64,000 bases of DNA, taken from the NCBI GenBank assembly GCA_030549495.1, contig JAUIRK010000951.1, positions 434,001-498,000 on the forward strand, written 5' to 3'. The DNA comes from Nectonema munidae. Its lineage: Eukaryota; Nematomorpha; Nectonematoida; Nectonematidae. How positions within the stretch are numbered: position 1 is the first letter of the stretch; the number at the start of each line of letters is the position of its first letter. This document shows, in pieces, positions 23,238 to 34,275 of the stretch. The position numbers were made by a program, and so were the translations under genes. The notes under the pieces are model-generated. The model saw only the letters and a list, made by a program, of their open reading frames with translations, was not told the DNA's origin and did not search any database.

Positions 23238-23446
23238 AGCGAATAATCCTTGACGATGTGTATTTGTGTATAGTGAGCATGCACACAATGTTTTATTCCG
23301 TGATCTATTATCTATTTGGTAAATTTTCTGTTTTTGTCTTTATAGTACAACGTACTACAATTTTTAGTATAGGCGAATTACTGTCGAAACGTATTTATGT
23401 ATAGTGAATATGCACACAGTGTTTTATTCATAAATTTATTGTCTGG
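23238..23446 (+). repeat. Direct repeat pair upstream of the inner piggyBac transposase
   Basis: Two copies of about 75 bases, at about 23238-23312 and 23368-23446. They share GCGAATWA, TATAGTGARYATGCACACA and GTGTTTTATT-type segments. TACTACAATTTTTAGTA, related to the internal terminal repeat, lies between them. They may be extra transposase-binding or promoter sequences; this is inference. Confidence 0.55.
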
Positions 23447-23613
23447 CGCCAAAACAGGAAATTACCTCTTTAAAAGCAGTAAGCTTCCTTCTTCATCATT
23501 TTTGTAATACACAATTCATTCAATTTCCTTGCTTTTCAGACTGTTTTTTCTCGTTTTTCTTAATTTATTAGAGATACCATTTCACATATTTTGCTGTTTT
23601 TTCTTACTTTTCG

Positions 23614-25276
23614 ATGAAAAAATATCAAAGGCAATCGTTTCAATTGGCACATGCTTTAATTTCTCTTTGTGATGAATCTGATGATGATGAAAGAAACAAT
23701 TTGGAAAAAACTGATGAAAATGTTTGTGAAGAAGTTATTGAAGAATCGTTTGAATCTTTGGAAAATAATGAGGAAATAGAATCGAACGAAGGTGATATTG
23801 ATATGTTTGAAGACAACATCTCTGATGATGATAGTCTGAGTGATGTAATTGAAGACAATGAACCCTGTACTATCGCCTATAGCTTTTTCACGAACGAATT
23901 TGAAGATGAAGAGTTTATTTTTTGTAATGACGTCAAGTATTCAAAAAGACCACCGCTGGTTAGATCTTTATCAAGAAATATTTTCAATCAAAAGCCAAGA
24001 CCTTTATGTGATCCTAGAAGCAAAGCTGAATCTTTTTTCCTTTTTTACAATGAAGACATGTTTCTTCATATTACAAGATACACTAATAGAAAAGTTTCTG
24101 ATGAAGTTAGGAAGTATTTAGTCAAAAATAAAAGAAAAACTTATCCTACTTTCATGAAACAATTTTCTTGTGAAGAAATAAAAGCTTGCTATGGTACTAT
24201 AATTAGGGCAGCTTCTGATAGAGACAACATGACTTGTTTGCTTTCTTTATGACAATGTTACAGAAAAATTTATTGGATTTCCTTGTACCTGAAAATGTTC
24301 TCACTGTTGATGAACAGCTTTATGGGTATAGAGGTAAAATACCCGGAAGAACTTTTATGCCTCAAAAACCCAGAAAATATGGAGTAAAAGTATTTTGGTG
24401 TTGTGAAGCCAAAAGTGGTTTTTCTCTTTCAGGATACATTTATTCCGGCAAAGAAATTGGCAAAGATAAAAACACAGAACGAGCTTCTACAACAGTTTTA
24501 CGGTTAGTCAAACCATTTGAAAATAGTTGTAGAGATATAGTAACTGACAGGTATTTCACGTCTCACTTCTTGGCTACAGAACTTTTAAAGAAAAACTTGA
24601 CGATATTTGGAACAATTAATAAAAGAAGAAAAGAAATTCCTGCTTGCTTAAAATCAGTCAAAAACAAAGACGTCCATACAACCTTAGCTTTGTATGATCA
24701 TGAAAACAAAATCTCCCTATGCTCATATGTTCCCAAAAAAATAAAAATGTATTGATGTTGTCCTCTTCCCATCTTGTCATTGAAATATCAGAGAGGTTAG
24801 ATAAAAAACCTCGTATAATTTTGGATTACAACCAAGGTAAGTATGGAGTTGACTTGCTTGATTCTATAATTGAAGAGTTTTCTTGTCGAAGAAAAACCAA
24901 CAGATGGCCAGTTCTCTTAAACTATAACTTTATTGATGTATCATGGAGTAACGCATTTATTTTAATGAAGAAAAACGATTATTCCCAAAACCGAAGAACT
25001 TTTTTGAAAAACCTATCTTTTCAACTTGCGTTTGAATTCTCAAGTAAAAGACTTCAAAGCCAAAGTTTAAGGAAAATTATAAAAGAGGCTGGAATACTTG
25101 TCGGATATATAAAAACAACTTCCGCACCTTCTAAAAGAAAAGTAATAAATTATTCCAGGCCTTGTAAATATTGTAAAAAGTCATGTCGGAGTGCTTGTGA
25201 AGTTTGTGACGCTGCAATTTGTCCCAGTCATAGAATCAAGAAAACTAAAGAGTTTTGTATTTTTTGTGAAAAATAG
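23614..25276 (+). pseudogene. piggyBac transposase (inner copy), three frames
   Basis: The ATG at 23614 opens a long acidic N-terminus ('LISLCDESDDDERNN', 'ISDDDSLSDVIED'), then the start of the catalytic fold 'FSCEEIKACYGTIIRAASDR'. About 60-80 residues usual at this point are absent: a deletion near 24230 shifts the frame and joins to 'FLVPENVLTVDEQLYGYRGK'. The first catalytic Asp (TVDEQL), the second (DIVTDRYFTSH) and the GVDLLD pair (at 24847) are all present. A second frame change lies near 24740. The C-terminus is Cys-rich, with 'PCKYCKKSCRSACEVCDAAI', 'CPSHR' and 'FCIFCEK', the zinc-binding domain of piggyBac enzymes that recognises the terminal repeats. Stop at 25274-25276. Confidence 0.85.
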
Positions 25277-26104
25277 ACAATAAATTTATTATTTCATTGA
25301 ATAAAACTTTGTACAACTTTATGTGATATATATATTTACAAAAATATAAAAAAAAATTATATTCATAAATGTCAACCTTTATAAGTTTGTGAATTTGCTA
25401 TACTACAAAATGTAGCAGCTTGTACAGAACGGTGTCCAGTTTATAGTGTACGGATGAGGGTTAAGGGCTATATTTTACTCATTTCATTTTATTGATTTTA
25501 TTACTACATGAAAATTGATAAAAAAAAATCTAACAATAAAATTATCTCTTATTTTGTTTTTGAAACAATTTTTCAATCGTATTTAGTTGGTGATGCATTT
25601 TGTATCTTTTTGTGTTTACTTATACTCTTTGAATTAATTTCAAGTTGATCATATTAAAGAATGAAACTAGTGAATGTTGAAAAAATTAGAATATAATATA
25701 AAAGTAAATTTTGCTCTATAACGTTCAGTAAAAAATATGCAATAAGCAACACTCTAAGAAATTTTTTTATTCTCATATCCCAGTTTTATTGTACCTGAAT
25801 TTTAGCTGCATACTAATAAAATGAATTGTACCATTCATTGAGTTATAATTAAACTAATAGCGCTACCATAATTAGTTCAAAATAAAAAAATATAGTTAAT
25901 ATAACTAGAAGCGCCATTACTATAATTAGAAAGCGCAAATAATAAGTAGTTAACTTTCGTTAAAAAATTTTTGGCAAAAATTCATCGATCAATCTTATAT
26001 TATATCTGTTAGAAGTTAAAAGGCACTAGAAGTTTGAAAATTGCAAATTATAATAAATTTGATTGAAATTTGAAAAGCCAATCAAAACATTCAAAAAAAA
26101 TTTG

Positions 26105-28544
26105 ATTAATCTTTTACTTTACGGTTCTGTCAATCAAAAAATTTCTTTGACAAATTATTGGCTGTTGTGATGTCAATCAAACTATACATTAGTAAACTCT
26201 ATCATAATATAAAGATTAAGAAAAATATTTTTATAGATTTCAAATTTAATTAGAATGCATTAACTATATTTTGCTAAAGATCCTAGATTTAATTTACATT
26301 AATATCATGTCAGTAAATAAAAAAAATTAGAATTTTTTTTTATAGATTTCAAATTTAACTATTTAGAGATCTTACTAGAGATTCTACATTTAATTTACAT
26401 TAAAGTATGAGAGTAAATAAAAAAAAATTAATTTATAAATAAAAAATACATACTTTATCTCTGTCCAATACTTTGAGGTTGTAATAAATCTTTTAAAGAA
26501 TTTAAAAACAGAAAATAATTTTGCTTTTGGAAAATGGCTTCTCCAAACGAACTCATCTAAATATGATTTGAATAATTCGTTGGAGGTGCCAAACTGTCTT
26601 TTAAATTTTCCTTTGGCCAGCATCCAAAGATTTTCAATGTTTTGCGTGTGAATGTTCATATCATTTGGGTCAACAAAGTTATGTTGGTGTATAACTACCC
26701 AATGATCATAAACTCCATTATTATAGTTATAAATGTTCCTGTAAGCAGGCCATCCGTCAGAAACAATAATGGATCCTGTCTTTGTATAATTTGTGTAAGA
26801 GTTGTTTTGCTCCTATCTTAACTTCAACTAAAAAACATTTCTTACCATTTCTTTCAATTGCTCCAAACACCCAATGACCTTCTCTCCAACTACTTTTGTG
26901 ATATTTTCTATGGAAAAACTTGCTTTCATCAATTTCTACTATAATTTGTTCAAAGTTTTCATCAAAACCTCCAACAGTTAGACAATTTCTTTCAACCCAA
27001 CTTGAAGCAATCTCTCTACAAAAATTAGCCCAGTCTCAACAGTTCGTCCACTTCTAATAGATGCTTCATTAATAATAGCGTCTAATGAATGGTCACGACA
27101 CCATCCATAAATGAACAAAATCATAGAATAAGGTGAGGTGGCTTTTTGCAAAAAAAGATCCTGAAAATGAAGAAGAAAAATTACGAATTTGAAGAGAAAT
27201 TACGTCTTTTTTTTTACCACAAACATAACATTTCCAAAAATATCCATCAGATACATCATTTATCTTTATTAATTTACAATTTTGTTTGCAATCATTGCAT
27301 TGGAAAATATTTAAAATAACTTTGTGCGAAGCAAACAAAAATTTCTAATTTATCATTTGAATTTAAAACTTGTAAAAGAGAAGAAAAATTCCAATTTTCA
27401 GATAAAATTGTATTCTCACTCAGAGTAGCATAAGTTCATTCATTTCAGATGAAAATGAATTGATACAACAAATGATGAAAGAAAATATACTTATTACGCT
27501 CGTGTCAAAACAACTCGTGAAATTATACATGTCTCTGATCGATTTGAGCGAGTGTAGCATATGTGGGTGAATTTGGTTATATTTTCCGTGTGTTGTTTTT
27601 TATTTGTTTGGATGCATATGTGTGGTATCAAGTAATAACTACAAAAGAATGATTTTGTTATTCAAACCCAAACCCATACAAAACACATTCATACACTTAT
27701 GATTAGCACATAAGCGTGTTGTTATCTATGCTGAGCGAAACATCTTATACGAATACAACCAGAACCACACAACAAAAATACAAACGCTATACGCAAATCG
27801 ATCGCTCGGTGTGTTTTGCTATTGATGAGATGTTTTGATAAGAGCATAACAAATTTGTTTTCGACCTACGTCAATAATTGTTTCACTTTCTTGAAGTGAA
27901 TGAAATTACTGACTACTCTGAGTCAACACGAAATTTTATCTAAAAATTGAAACTTCTAGTTTTTATTTCACGAATGATAAATTGGATTTTTAAAATAGAA
28001 AACTATACGTTAACCTCAATAGAAATTAAAAGATATTCTGTTTCACTTTGTTTTTAAACTCTTTGAAGGAATTATGTAACCTCAAGTATTGAACAGAAAT
28101 AAAGTATGTATTTTTATTTTTAACACATTTTTATCTTTTTTTTTTAATTTTCTTACTTATTTTTTGTAAATTATATCTAGAATCTTTAGTAAAATATTTT
28201 CAACAAAATTTTATTATAATTTTTGAATTTTTATGTTATAAATTTTCTATTTTTTTTTAATTTTAGTTTTATATAAGTTAGAATTAGAATTTTTAGTAAA
28301 ATATATTCAATGAAATTCTATTATAGTTTGAATTCGATAAAAAAAAGTTTTTAATCAATTTTTGTATCAAATGTTTGCTTACTAAGTAATGTAAAATAAA
28401 TTATTTATTCATTTAGATGTATTTTGTAATTTTTATGCTTTATAGCTACTACTTAAAAATTATATAGTTTGATTGACATCAAAACAGCCAATAATTTGTC
28501 AGAGAAATTTTTTGATTGACGGAACCGTAAAGTAAAAGATTACC
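26105..28544 (-). mobile_element. Merlin-like (IS1595-type) transposon with long inverted repeats
   Basis: The left end TAATCTTTTACTTTACGG (26106) and the right end (inward GGTAATCTTTTACTTTACGG from 28544) start inverted repeats of about 370-460 bases. These include ATGTCAATCAAACTATA and, at the inner edge, AACCTCAAGTATTGAACAG (28079) against the complement of 26460-26480. Between them is a minus-strand transposase with the zinc-ribbon and DDE signature of bacterial IS1595/ISXO2 and eukaryotic Merlin elements. Target duplications could not be made out. It abuts the hairpin arm on the left and piggyBac coding sequence on the right. Confidence 0.75.
26400..27420 (-). pseudogene. Merlin-like transposase
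   Basis: From the upstream end: a zinc-ribbon 'CNDCKQNCKLIKI' and 'YFWKCYVCGKKKDVI' (27290-27200), then 'SGSFFAKSHLTLFYDFVHLW' (family: GSFF..S.L.L...L...). Next come 'TVETGLIFVERLLQ' and, in the next frame, 'EQIIVEIDESKFFHRKYHKS' (first catalytic Asp), 'REGHWVFGAIERNGKKCFL', 'IVSDGWPAYRNIYNYNN'-type sequence (second Asp, near 26760), and 'HTQNIENLWMLAKGKFKRQF' with the catalytic Glu (26650-26590), ending 'YLDEFVWRSHFP'. At least three frame changes break it. Domain order is exactly that of IS1595-type enzymes; the assignment to Merlin follows from this being a eukaryote. Confidence 0.8.
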
Positions 28545-29514
28545 AAAATTCGATTTGTCCAAGATAAATTTTTCTTGATTTTTCAGTGTGGGATGAATTT
28601 ATACAAAACAGCCAAAATTGCCGAACAACTTGTGCCGTGCAAGTTTAGATGCAAGTTTATTCAATTCATGTCTAACAAGCCTACGGCATAAAGTTTTGGC
28701 ATGCTGTTGACCTAGACAACCTTGTCAAAGGTAGTTTTCCTTACCTTGGCAAAGACAACACCATTCAAAATAGTGCAAGCTTTCCAGCTGAAGTTGTTAT
28801 GAAGTTGATCAAGCCTTATTATAACAGAGGGTACAACATTACTTGCGATAACTACTTCACATCACTCAACTAGGCAGTACAACTCCACCAAAAAAAGGTG
28901 TAGCTTGGTTGGTACCATTCGCAACACAAGGAAAGAAATACCTTTGATTTTAAAAGAAAAGCACGCACTTTATCATACTTTAGCCTTGAAATCAGAAGAA
29001 CATTGATTCCTCACCCTTACGAAATACCAATGCAAGAAGTCCAAATCTGTCATCATTCTCAGCAGCATGCACCAGGATATTCAAGTACCAACTGAGAACA
29101 ACCAGAAGAAAAAACCGGAAACTGTTTTTTTATAATCAGTCAAAGTCCAGTGTCGATGTGTTTGACCAAATGATAAGATTGTATTCAACAAAAGCAGCAA
29201 GTAGAAGATGGCCCGTACAAGTTTTTCTACAATATCTTGGACATGGCCTCAATAAATATTTGGATAGTTTACATAAAGTGAATAATTCTAATTTATCAAG
29301 GTTGGAATTTTTGCAACAACGTAGTGAACAATTGACTGGATATAAAATTTATGAGGAGAAGAAATTTTCACAAACTATCGAAAGAAGCTTACCGCAAAAT
29401 CGTAGAACTTGTTCCAACAAAAATTGCAAGAATAGAACTACAGATTTATGTTGTGGCTGTAAAAAGCCAATTTGTGGTACATGTGGGGTAAAAAAATGCA
29501 AAACTTGCATTTAA
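28545..29514 (+). pseudogene. piggyBac transposase (outer copy), C-terminal part
   Basis: It opens with 'KIRF' directly after the inserted block, continuing 'FLEIMK' of 22045 with normal family spacing (MK..RF). Then come 'VWDEFIQNSQNCRTTCAVQV', 'KFIQFMSNKPTAYGIKFWHA' , 'GSFPYLGKDNTIQN', 'YYNRGYNITCDNYFTSLN' (second catalytic Asp), 'KCSLVGTIRNTRKEIP' and, in an open frame from 29158, 'MFDQMIRLYSTKAASRRWPV'. The first catalytic motif (DEQL) is not recognisable. The Cys-rich C-terminal finger 'CSNKNCKNRTTDLCCGCKKP' then 'ICGTCGVKKCKTCI' is well kept, with a stop at 29512-29514. Several frame breaks lie before 29158. Confidence 0.8.
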
Positions 29515-29724
29515 TATTTGTTTTTTAACTTAAATAAATTTTTTCATTATTTTTTTAATTTTTATTTGAAGAAATTCAAGATAATTTTGATATTTGATAT
29601 ATAGACGTCAATTAACGTATTCGGACCTTTATGGTGAATTTTTTTTGGTCCTTCTAGTGTTAAAAATAGTTGCCCAAATTTTAGTTTCTTTTTTATTTTT
29701 CAAGATAAACATTATTTTTATTAT

Positions 29725-30088
29725 TGTTAGTTAGTTAGTTAAGTTGTTTGTGACGTTCGCACCCATCCTTTCGGATATCGTGGCCCACCTGGAATGCTGA
29801 GTACAGGTCTACCTGGACTTTCGATCCCACTAAACGCACACCGGCCCTTGCTACTGCATAGCTATACCTTGTTATATATATTATTTTACAAGAATTTATG
29901 TTACAAATATATAAATACAGCTGAGTGATCGATACAATACTAACGCGAACGCTCCCAATTAGAGAAACAAACTTAATGTCTAGTGATAGCTTGATTACTA
30001 ACCACGTTAAATCGGGTCGCCAGAGCACTACCTAACCGTAAAAATGTTTGAATTCTTCAGAGGAAGAAAACCAGTGTAAAAAAACCGG
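29725..30088 (-). mobile_element. SINE-like element, second copy
   Basis: Reverse-complement copy of 10216-10604, from the tail (here GTTAGTTAGTTAGTTAAG) at 29725 to the head CCGG at 30085-30088. It shares the stems, the TTACGGTTAGGTAGTGCTC head region and GGTGCGAACGTCAC near the tail. It has inserted just beside the outer piggyBac element. Confidence 0.75.
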
Positions 30089-31040
30089 CACAAAGGAATG
30101 TAGCTTGTTTCTAAATAAAAGAATATGATTATAAAAGGTATATGCTACAAAAATAGAAGCGTTAGAAGGCATGCAATATCTTATATATTATTAATAAATA
30201 ATATTTGATACGTGTTATAATGGTTAAGAAGGATATACATAATTTAGGGCATGCTAGGTTAGGAACAAACTACCCTGGAATTTAACTCCATCCCTAAATG
30301 TTGTCCCTAGTATTATTATTGATTACGGAATAAAAAGTTCAATGCCTCAAAAAATATTTAAAATGCGTTTATGCTGAATTTTATTATTATCCCCCAAACT
30401 GGTTCACTAAAATATTATTTCTAGGTAAAAAAATCACAAAATAAGTACAAAGGTAGAATATAGTTTATTTTTTACTTTTTTGGGGTCGGTATTATGGGTA
30501 GGTAGGTAGGTAGGTAGGTATGTAGGTAGGAAGAAATATCTAAGCACTATCGGACTTCTCTATATGCTTGCGAAATGCTTGAAAAGGTATAAAGTTGAAG
30601 TTCGAAAAGAGTGTATTGATTTGGCTTGTGAATTGATTAGGAATGAGGGATTTTGGAGAAATTGGTTAGTTGTTGAGGGAGTTTGAAGTGTAGAAAGTTG
30701 GATTTATAAGGTGGTAGTTGAAGGATGATTGATTGATACTACCTTTCTGATTTTTAACGAAGAGCATTCGCTATATTTATACACGCAGTGTGCGAAGAAT
30801 AAATCACATTATGATTCTAACGCATAACTATGCGAAGAAAGATCGTTTATGAACACAGTGATTTCTTATCTTGCATAGGCTTTACCACATCTTTGAGCAC
30901 GCGTCTGTATTTTATTTTATTGGTGTTTAAGTACACTTAGCCTATTTGTAGTGTTTGTAAATAAGAGGTCAATTAATTTTAAAAAGTGAGGTATCCACTT
31001 TGAGTAATAACTGAAAAGTCGTTTTACTCTTTCTAGATCA
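30089..31040. other. No gene seen; GGTA microsatellite
   Basis: The only clear feature is a (GGTA)n microsatellite at 30495-30530, eight or nine units with one change. Confidence 0.5.
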
Positions 31041-31049
31041 TTTTTGTTT

Positions 31050-32800
31050 TAGGTTCTTCTAATTCTTTTAGCAAACAACCGAGAATAGACCAAGATCTAG
31101 TACTAAAACATACTTAGTTTTATTTAAAGTAATTTTTAATCGCGATGTTGTTTGCATAAACTTTTCCAGGTTTTTATCATGTTAGACTTTATCTATTCCA
31201 TATATTGTTATGTTGTCGAGATACGCAAAAGTATCTTTTAATTTATGGTTTATTATAAGATTATCTATGATCCTCTGAAAACAAGTCACCTCGTTAGTTA
31301 GACCAAATGGTAATGGGTCCGAACTGTTAGAAGCATTATTTGCCTGAAAAGCTGTGTATTGCTTGTCCATTTTAGCTAGCGCTACTTGATGGCAAGCTGA
31401 ACGTAAATCAATAGTACTGAAAATCTCATAATTTGCAATTGTTTTAATCAAATGATCTATCTTTCTATCTGCTATCATAAGCAGCGGGTAACCATCTAAA
31501 AGTGCGAATCCATTGATAAATTGAGAGTAATCAATCACTAGCTTAGAGTTGGTGTTTGATTTTACGACTAGTACATGTGAACGCCAAGTGATATTGCTGC
31601 ACTCCATTATTTCTTCACCTAACATGGGCTCATTTTCTGAATCAATAAATTTTATATCTTGTGCATTATAGTTACGTGATTTAGTTACAATTTAATGACA
31701 GTTTGGCAAAAGATTATATTAAAGGAGGTAGCGTATCACATTAAGGTATGTGCAAGGCTTCTAAATTTATAGACGGCATGTCATCTTTGTAATTAAATTG
31801 GTTAGTGGTATGCCTAAATTGGAATTCTTGTCCTAGAACAACGTGAGTTAATAAATTAGGAAAAATAATCAGTCATTCCAACAGATACTGATAACGATAA
31901 CGAACTAATTTAAGGAAATTAACAACTTTAGCAAATATAAAGCTGTTTGAGGAGCTGGTGTCTACAAGAGCTTTGCACTGATTGAGGTTGATTTTAATAA
32001 CATGGAGAGTAATTTTTAGATCAGATGAAATAGAAGAGGTAGAAGACATAATAGAAAGCGAAGCTTAAGAAAAGGAAGTTTGAGAAAGTTCTTAAAGAGA
32101 GCAGCTTCCCTCTAATACTTTATATCATGTTTCAAAGTTTTCCATATACAACCTACTAATCTCTCAGCTTGCCCTTCCATCTGGATTATAAGGAGTAGTT
32201 CTACATGGTACAATTTCTTTTAACTTTGTCGACGAAAATTAAGACTAGTAGAATATGAGAAAGTGTCCCTGTTTCTTACACGAAAGACATTGAATATTTC
32301 GTGCAGAACATTTTTATCTAAGATGTGTAGGAAACCCACAATATGTACATTGTTGAGAAGATTGAGTTATCGTGGCATACAATAATTCAGTATTGCTATC
32401 TGACTTAACGTTTACTTTAATTACATTAAGGAATGAGTACTCGAATTATTTTGCTTTTTCACTAGCCAATGTTATCTCTATAGCCATGTCGACGACTGAC
32501 TGTAAGTGAACATGTGAATTCTCTAGTATTCGTGTTTGAATAAAGTGCGAAGCCAAACATTGAATTAACGTGAAAAATACTGTTTCTCTTCTATTTTTTT
32601 AGTAAACAAGTATTCGTATTGACAGTTGTTGTATATTTCTTTGAATAAAGAAATTAAGTGACGCGCAGACACCAGACTATGTTTTTTTAAGAAAAGTTTG
32701 TCTAACGCCTCCATGGAACTTTCATATGAAGAAAAATTCGAGATATATTTGGAGATTTTGGAATTCATATATAAAGCTTGATTGATTTAAATGCAAAACA
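31050..32800 (-). mobile_element. Broken Ty3/gypsy-type LTR retrotransposon fossil
   Basis: A minus-strand fossil with the parts in normal order: a gag-like stretch (about 32780-32450), a CCHC zinc knuckle (about 32310-32240), an aspartic-protease-like stretch (about 31990-31880) and a reverse transcriptase (about 31625-31182). Integrase and long terminal repeats are not seen, so it is partial as well as broken, with several breaks in its reading frames. The level of decay suggests an old copy. Confidence 0.7.
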
Positions 32801-34125
32801 ATGGTATTTATATATATTGTATGTTAATAAGTGTACTCATTAATGTCCTTGATTAATATTATTTGATAATAGCTAAAAGAGTACATTTTGTACATAATTG
32901 AATTAAGCTTTAAATTCTCTTTGAAGGCCAATTTATATCAGGAACGCAAATAAGTGTGATAAAATAATCAACGTTAAGTTTTACACTTTTTTATTTTCCT
33001 TTCTTCAGTTTACACAATTTTTTACAATGAAATATTTAATAATTAATTACGTATACCTAAATGTGGCGTGAAAATGACAGTACTTGTTTCACAAAAAGCA
33101 CAACTTTCACTACAGCTGTAAATGTTTCTTGTTATCATTTATCTTTCACATAATTTGATATAATGACGTTTTTTTATCTTATTTGTATTTATATGTCAAA
33201 GATTTTTTTATTTACAATATATTTCTTTATTGTAAATAAAAAATCTCGAGTCTACATATAAATATAACAATCCTAAACTAATTAATTTCTTCTAGCATAA
33301 TAAAATATCTTTCTTCAAAATTTTTTTTTGTATAATTTTTATGTTCAAACATTAATAATGGCTGCTAGAAGATTTTTTTCAACATCTAAAAAATTATATC
33401 TCGAACCATTGTTTTTTAGATATGATTCTGATCCTTCTCATAAATGGTTTTTAACTTCAACATAGTTATTTTCTTTTGATATATTTTTTTTTATTAATTT
33501 GAATAAATTTTATTGGCGTTCTATGTTTTTCTTAAGTCTATGAATTTTATAAAATTTTAATTTATTTGATTATTTATCTTCCTTCAGTCAGTAGATAAAC
33601 TTGTAATGATTCCTTTACCTTTAAATCATAAAAATTACATTAGTGATAGTTGTATGTTGAGACTTGAATATGGTTTTCATTATGTATTGCCTCCAGTTTT
33701 CTCACAAATATTTCAATTTGTCACACGAACAACACAATTTGTGCCTTTTTGGTTAAAATGCTTTACTATGTCTATATATTTGCATATAGTTTATGGTATG
33801 AAATTTATTGCACCTTTTGCTAGATTAGGGAAAATAATTATATTTTCGTTGATTTTTCATTATCCTTGTCCTTCTTTGTTACAATAATGAAAATTTTCAA
33901 TTTAACGATAATGAAGGCATTATTATGTTATGATCGTGTCGATATATTCAAATTTTTGTAATATATTACACTTTCAAAAAAAAATTGGATAGTTTGAAAT
34001 TTTCATAAAATTTTTCCACACTTTACTATATTCAAACTAAACTGATAAATCAACATAGGTATAACTTAAATAATTGTTTTAATCAAATTATTTCTATTCA
34101 AATCTTTTTACATTCTTGTAAAAAA
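32801..34125 (+). other. No confirmed gene; candidate small mitochondrial-type exons
   Basis: An ATG at 33358 opens a 35-codon frame, 'MAARRFFSTSKKLYLEPLFF' then 'RYDSDPSHKWFLTST', which looks like a mitochondrial import signal (Arg-rich, RRFFSTS cleavage-like site). About 90 bases further, after a CCTTCAG acceptor-like site, a second frame (33606-33887) reads 'MIPLPLNHKNYIS' and later 'PFWLKCFTMSIYLHIVYG' and 'MKFIAPFARL', which could be a membrane segment. No good donor joins them and no family is recognised. This may be chance. Confidence 0.2.
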
Positions 34126-34275
34126 TGCGGCATGAGTAATGTTGGTTTGGTTGGTGCAGGTTTTCGATAACCCAAGGTCTTGATTTCGATCCCGCATCAA
34201 GCCTACTTTCCTCATAGCTCGATACAATCGGCGCAATTGTACCTTCTCGATAAAAACACCGCATGGTACCTTTAC
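34126..34275 (+). mobile_element. tRNA-like SINE, copy 1
   Basis: A unit of about 150 bp with a tRNA-like head: TTGGTTTGGTTGGTGC (A-box-like) and GATTTCGATCCCGC (B-box-like), then a conserved body CATCAAGCCTACTTTC to CCGCATGGTACCTTTAC. A second copy is at 45071-45200 in inverse orientation. The two-copy conservation supports a real repeat family. Confidence 0.7.

Larger units (their letters stand above)
23158..25460 (+). mobile_element. piggyBac transposon (inner copy) with TTAA duplication and asymmetric ends
   Basis: It is flanked by TTAA at 23154-23157 and 25461-25464. The terminal inverted repeats are 14 bp, CCCTCATCCGTACA at both ends. An internal repeat GTACAAGCTGCTACA...TTTGTAG lies at 23168-23190, directly overlapping the left terminus, but 21 bases away from the right terminus at 25403-25425. 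This lopsided spacing of internal repeats is a known hallmark of the original piggyBac element. The 2303-bp element carries a plus-strand transposase with an internal deletion and frame changes. Confidence 0.9.
22985..26107 (-). repeat. Right arm of the hairpin element, split by piggyBac
   Basis: Inverted copy of 22073-22942. Its first 173 bases (22985-23157) end in CAAAGCCCTTTAA and the rest resumes at 25461 with TTAAGGGCTATATTTTAC. The left arm reads GTAAAATATAGCCCTTAAAAGGGC there, so the piggyBac element sits in a TTAA of the arm and duplicated it. Confidence 0.85.
21143..29659 (+). mobile_element. piggyBac transposon (outer copy), split by a 6.5-kb insertion
   Basis: The right end, read inward, is TTAA then CACTAGAAGGACCAAA (29659 back). 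The left end is CTCTAGAAGGACCAAA at 21143, where the TTAA has decayed to GATT. Both subterminal regions carry GACGTCAATTAACGT (21159 and 29604), and the left has a further CGTCAATTGACG palindrome at 21338. The plus-strand transposase is in two parts, 21459-22045 and 28545-29514. Without the inserted block 22046-28544 the element would be about 2.0 kb, a normal piggyBac size. Confidence 0.8.

Noticed and set aside
23640-23858. Ser-rich minus-strand frame
   Set aside because: Antisense shadow of the acidic N-terminus of the inner piggyBac transposase.
34126-34200. A true tRNA gene
   Set aside because: The head is tRNA-like, but the acceptor stem does not pair and a second diverged copy has the same body, so it is a SINE.
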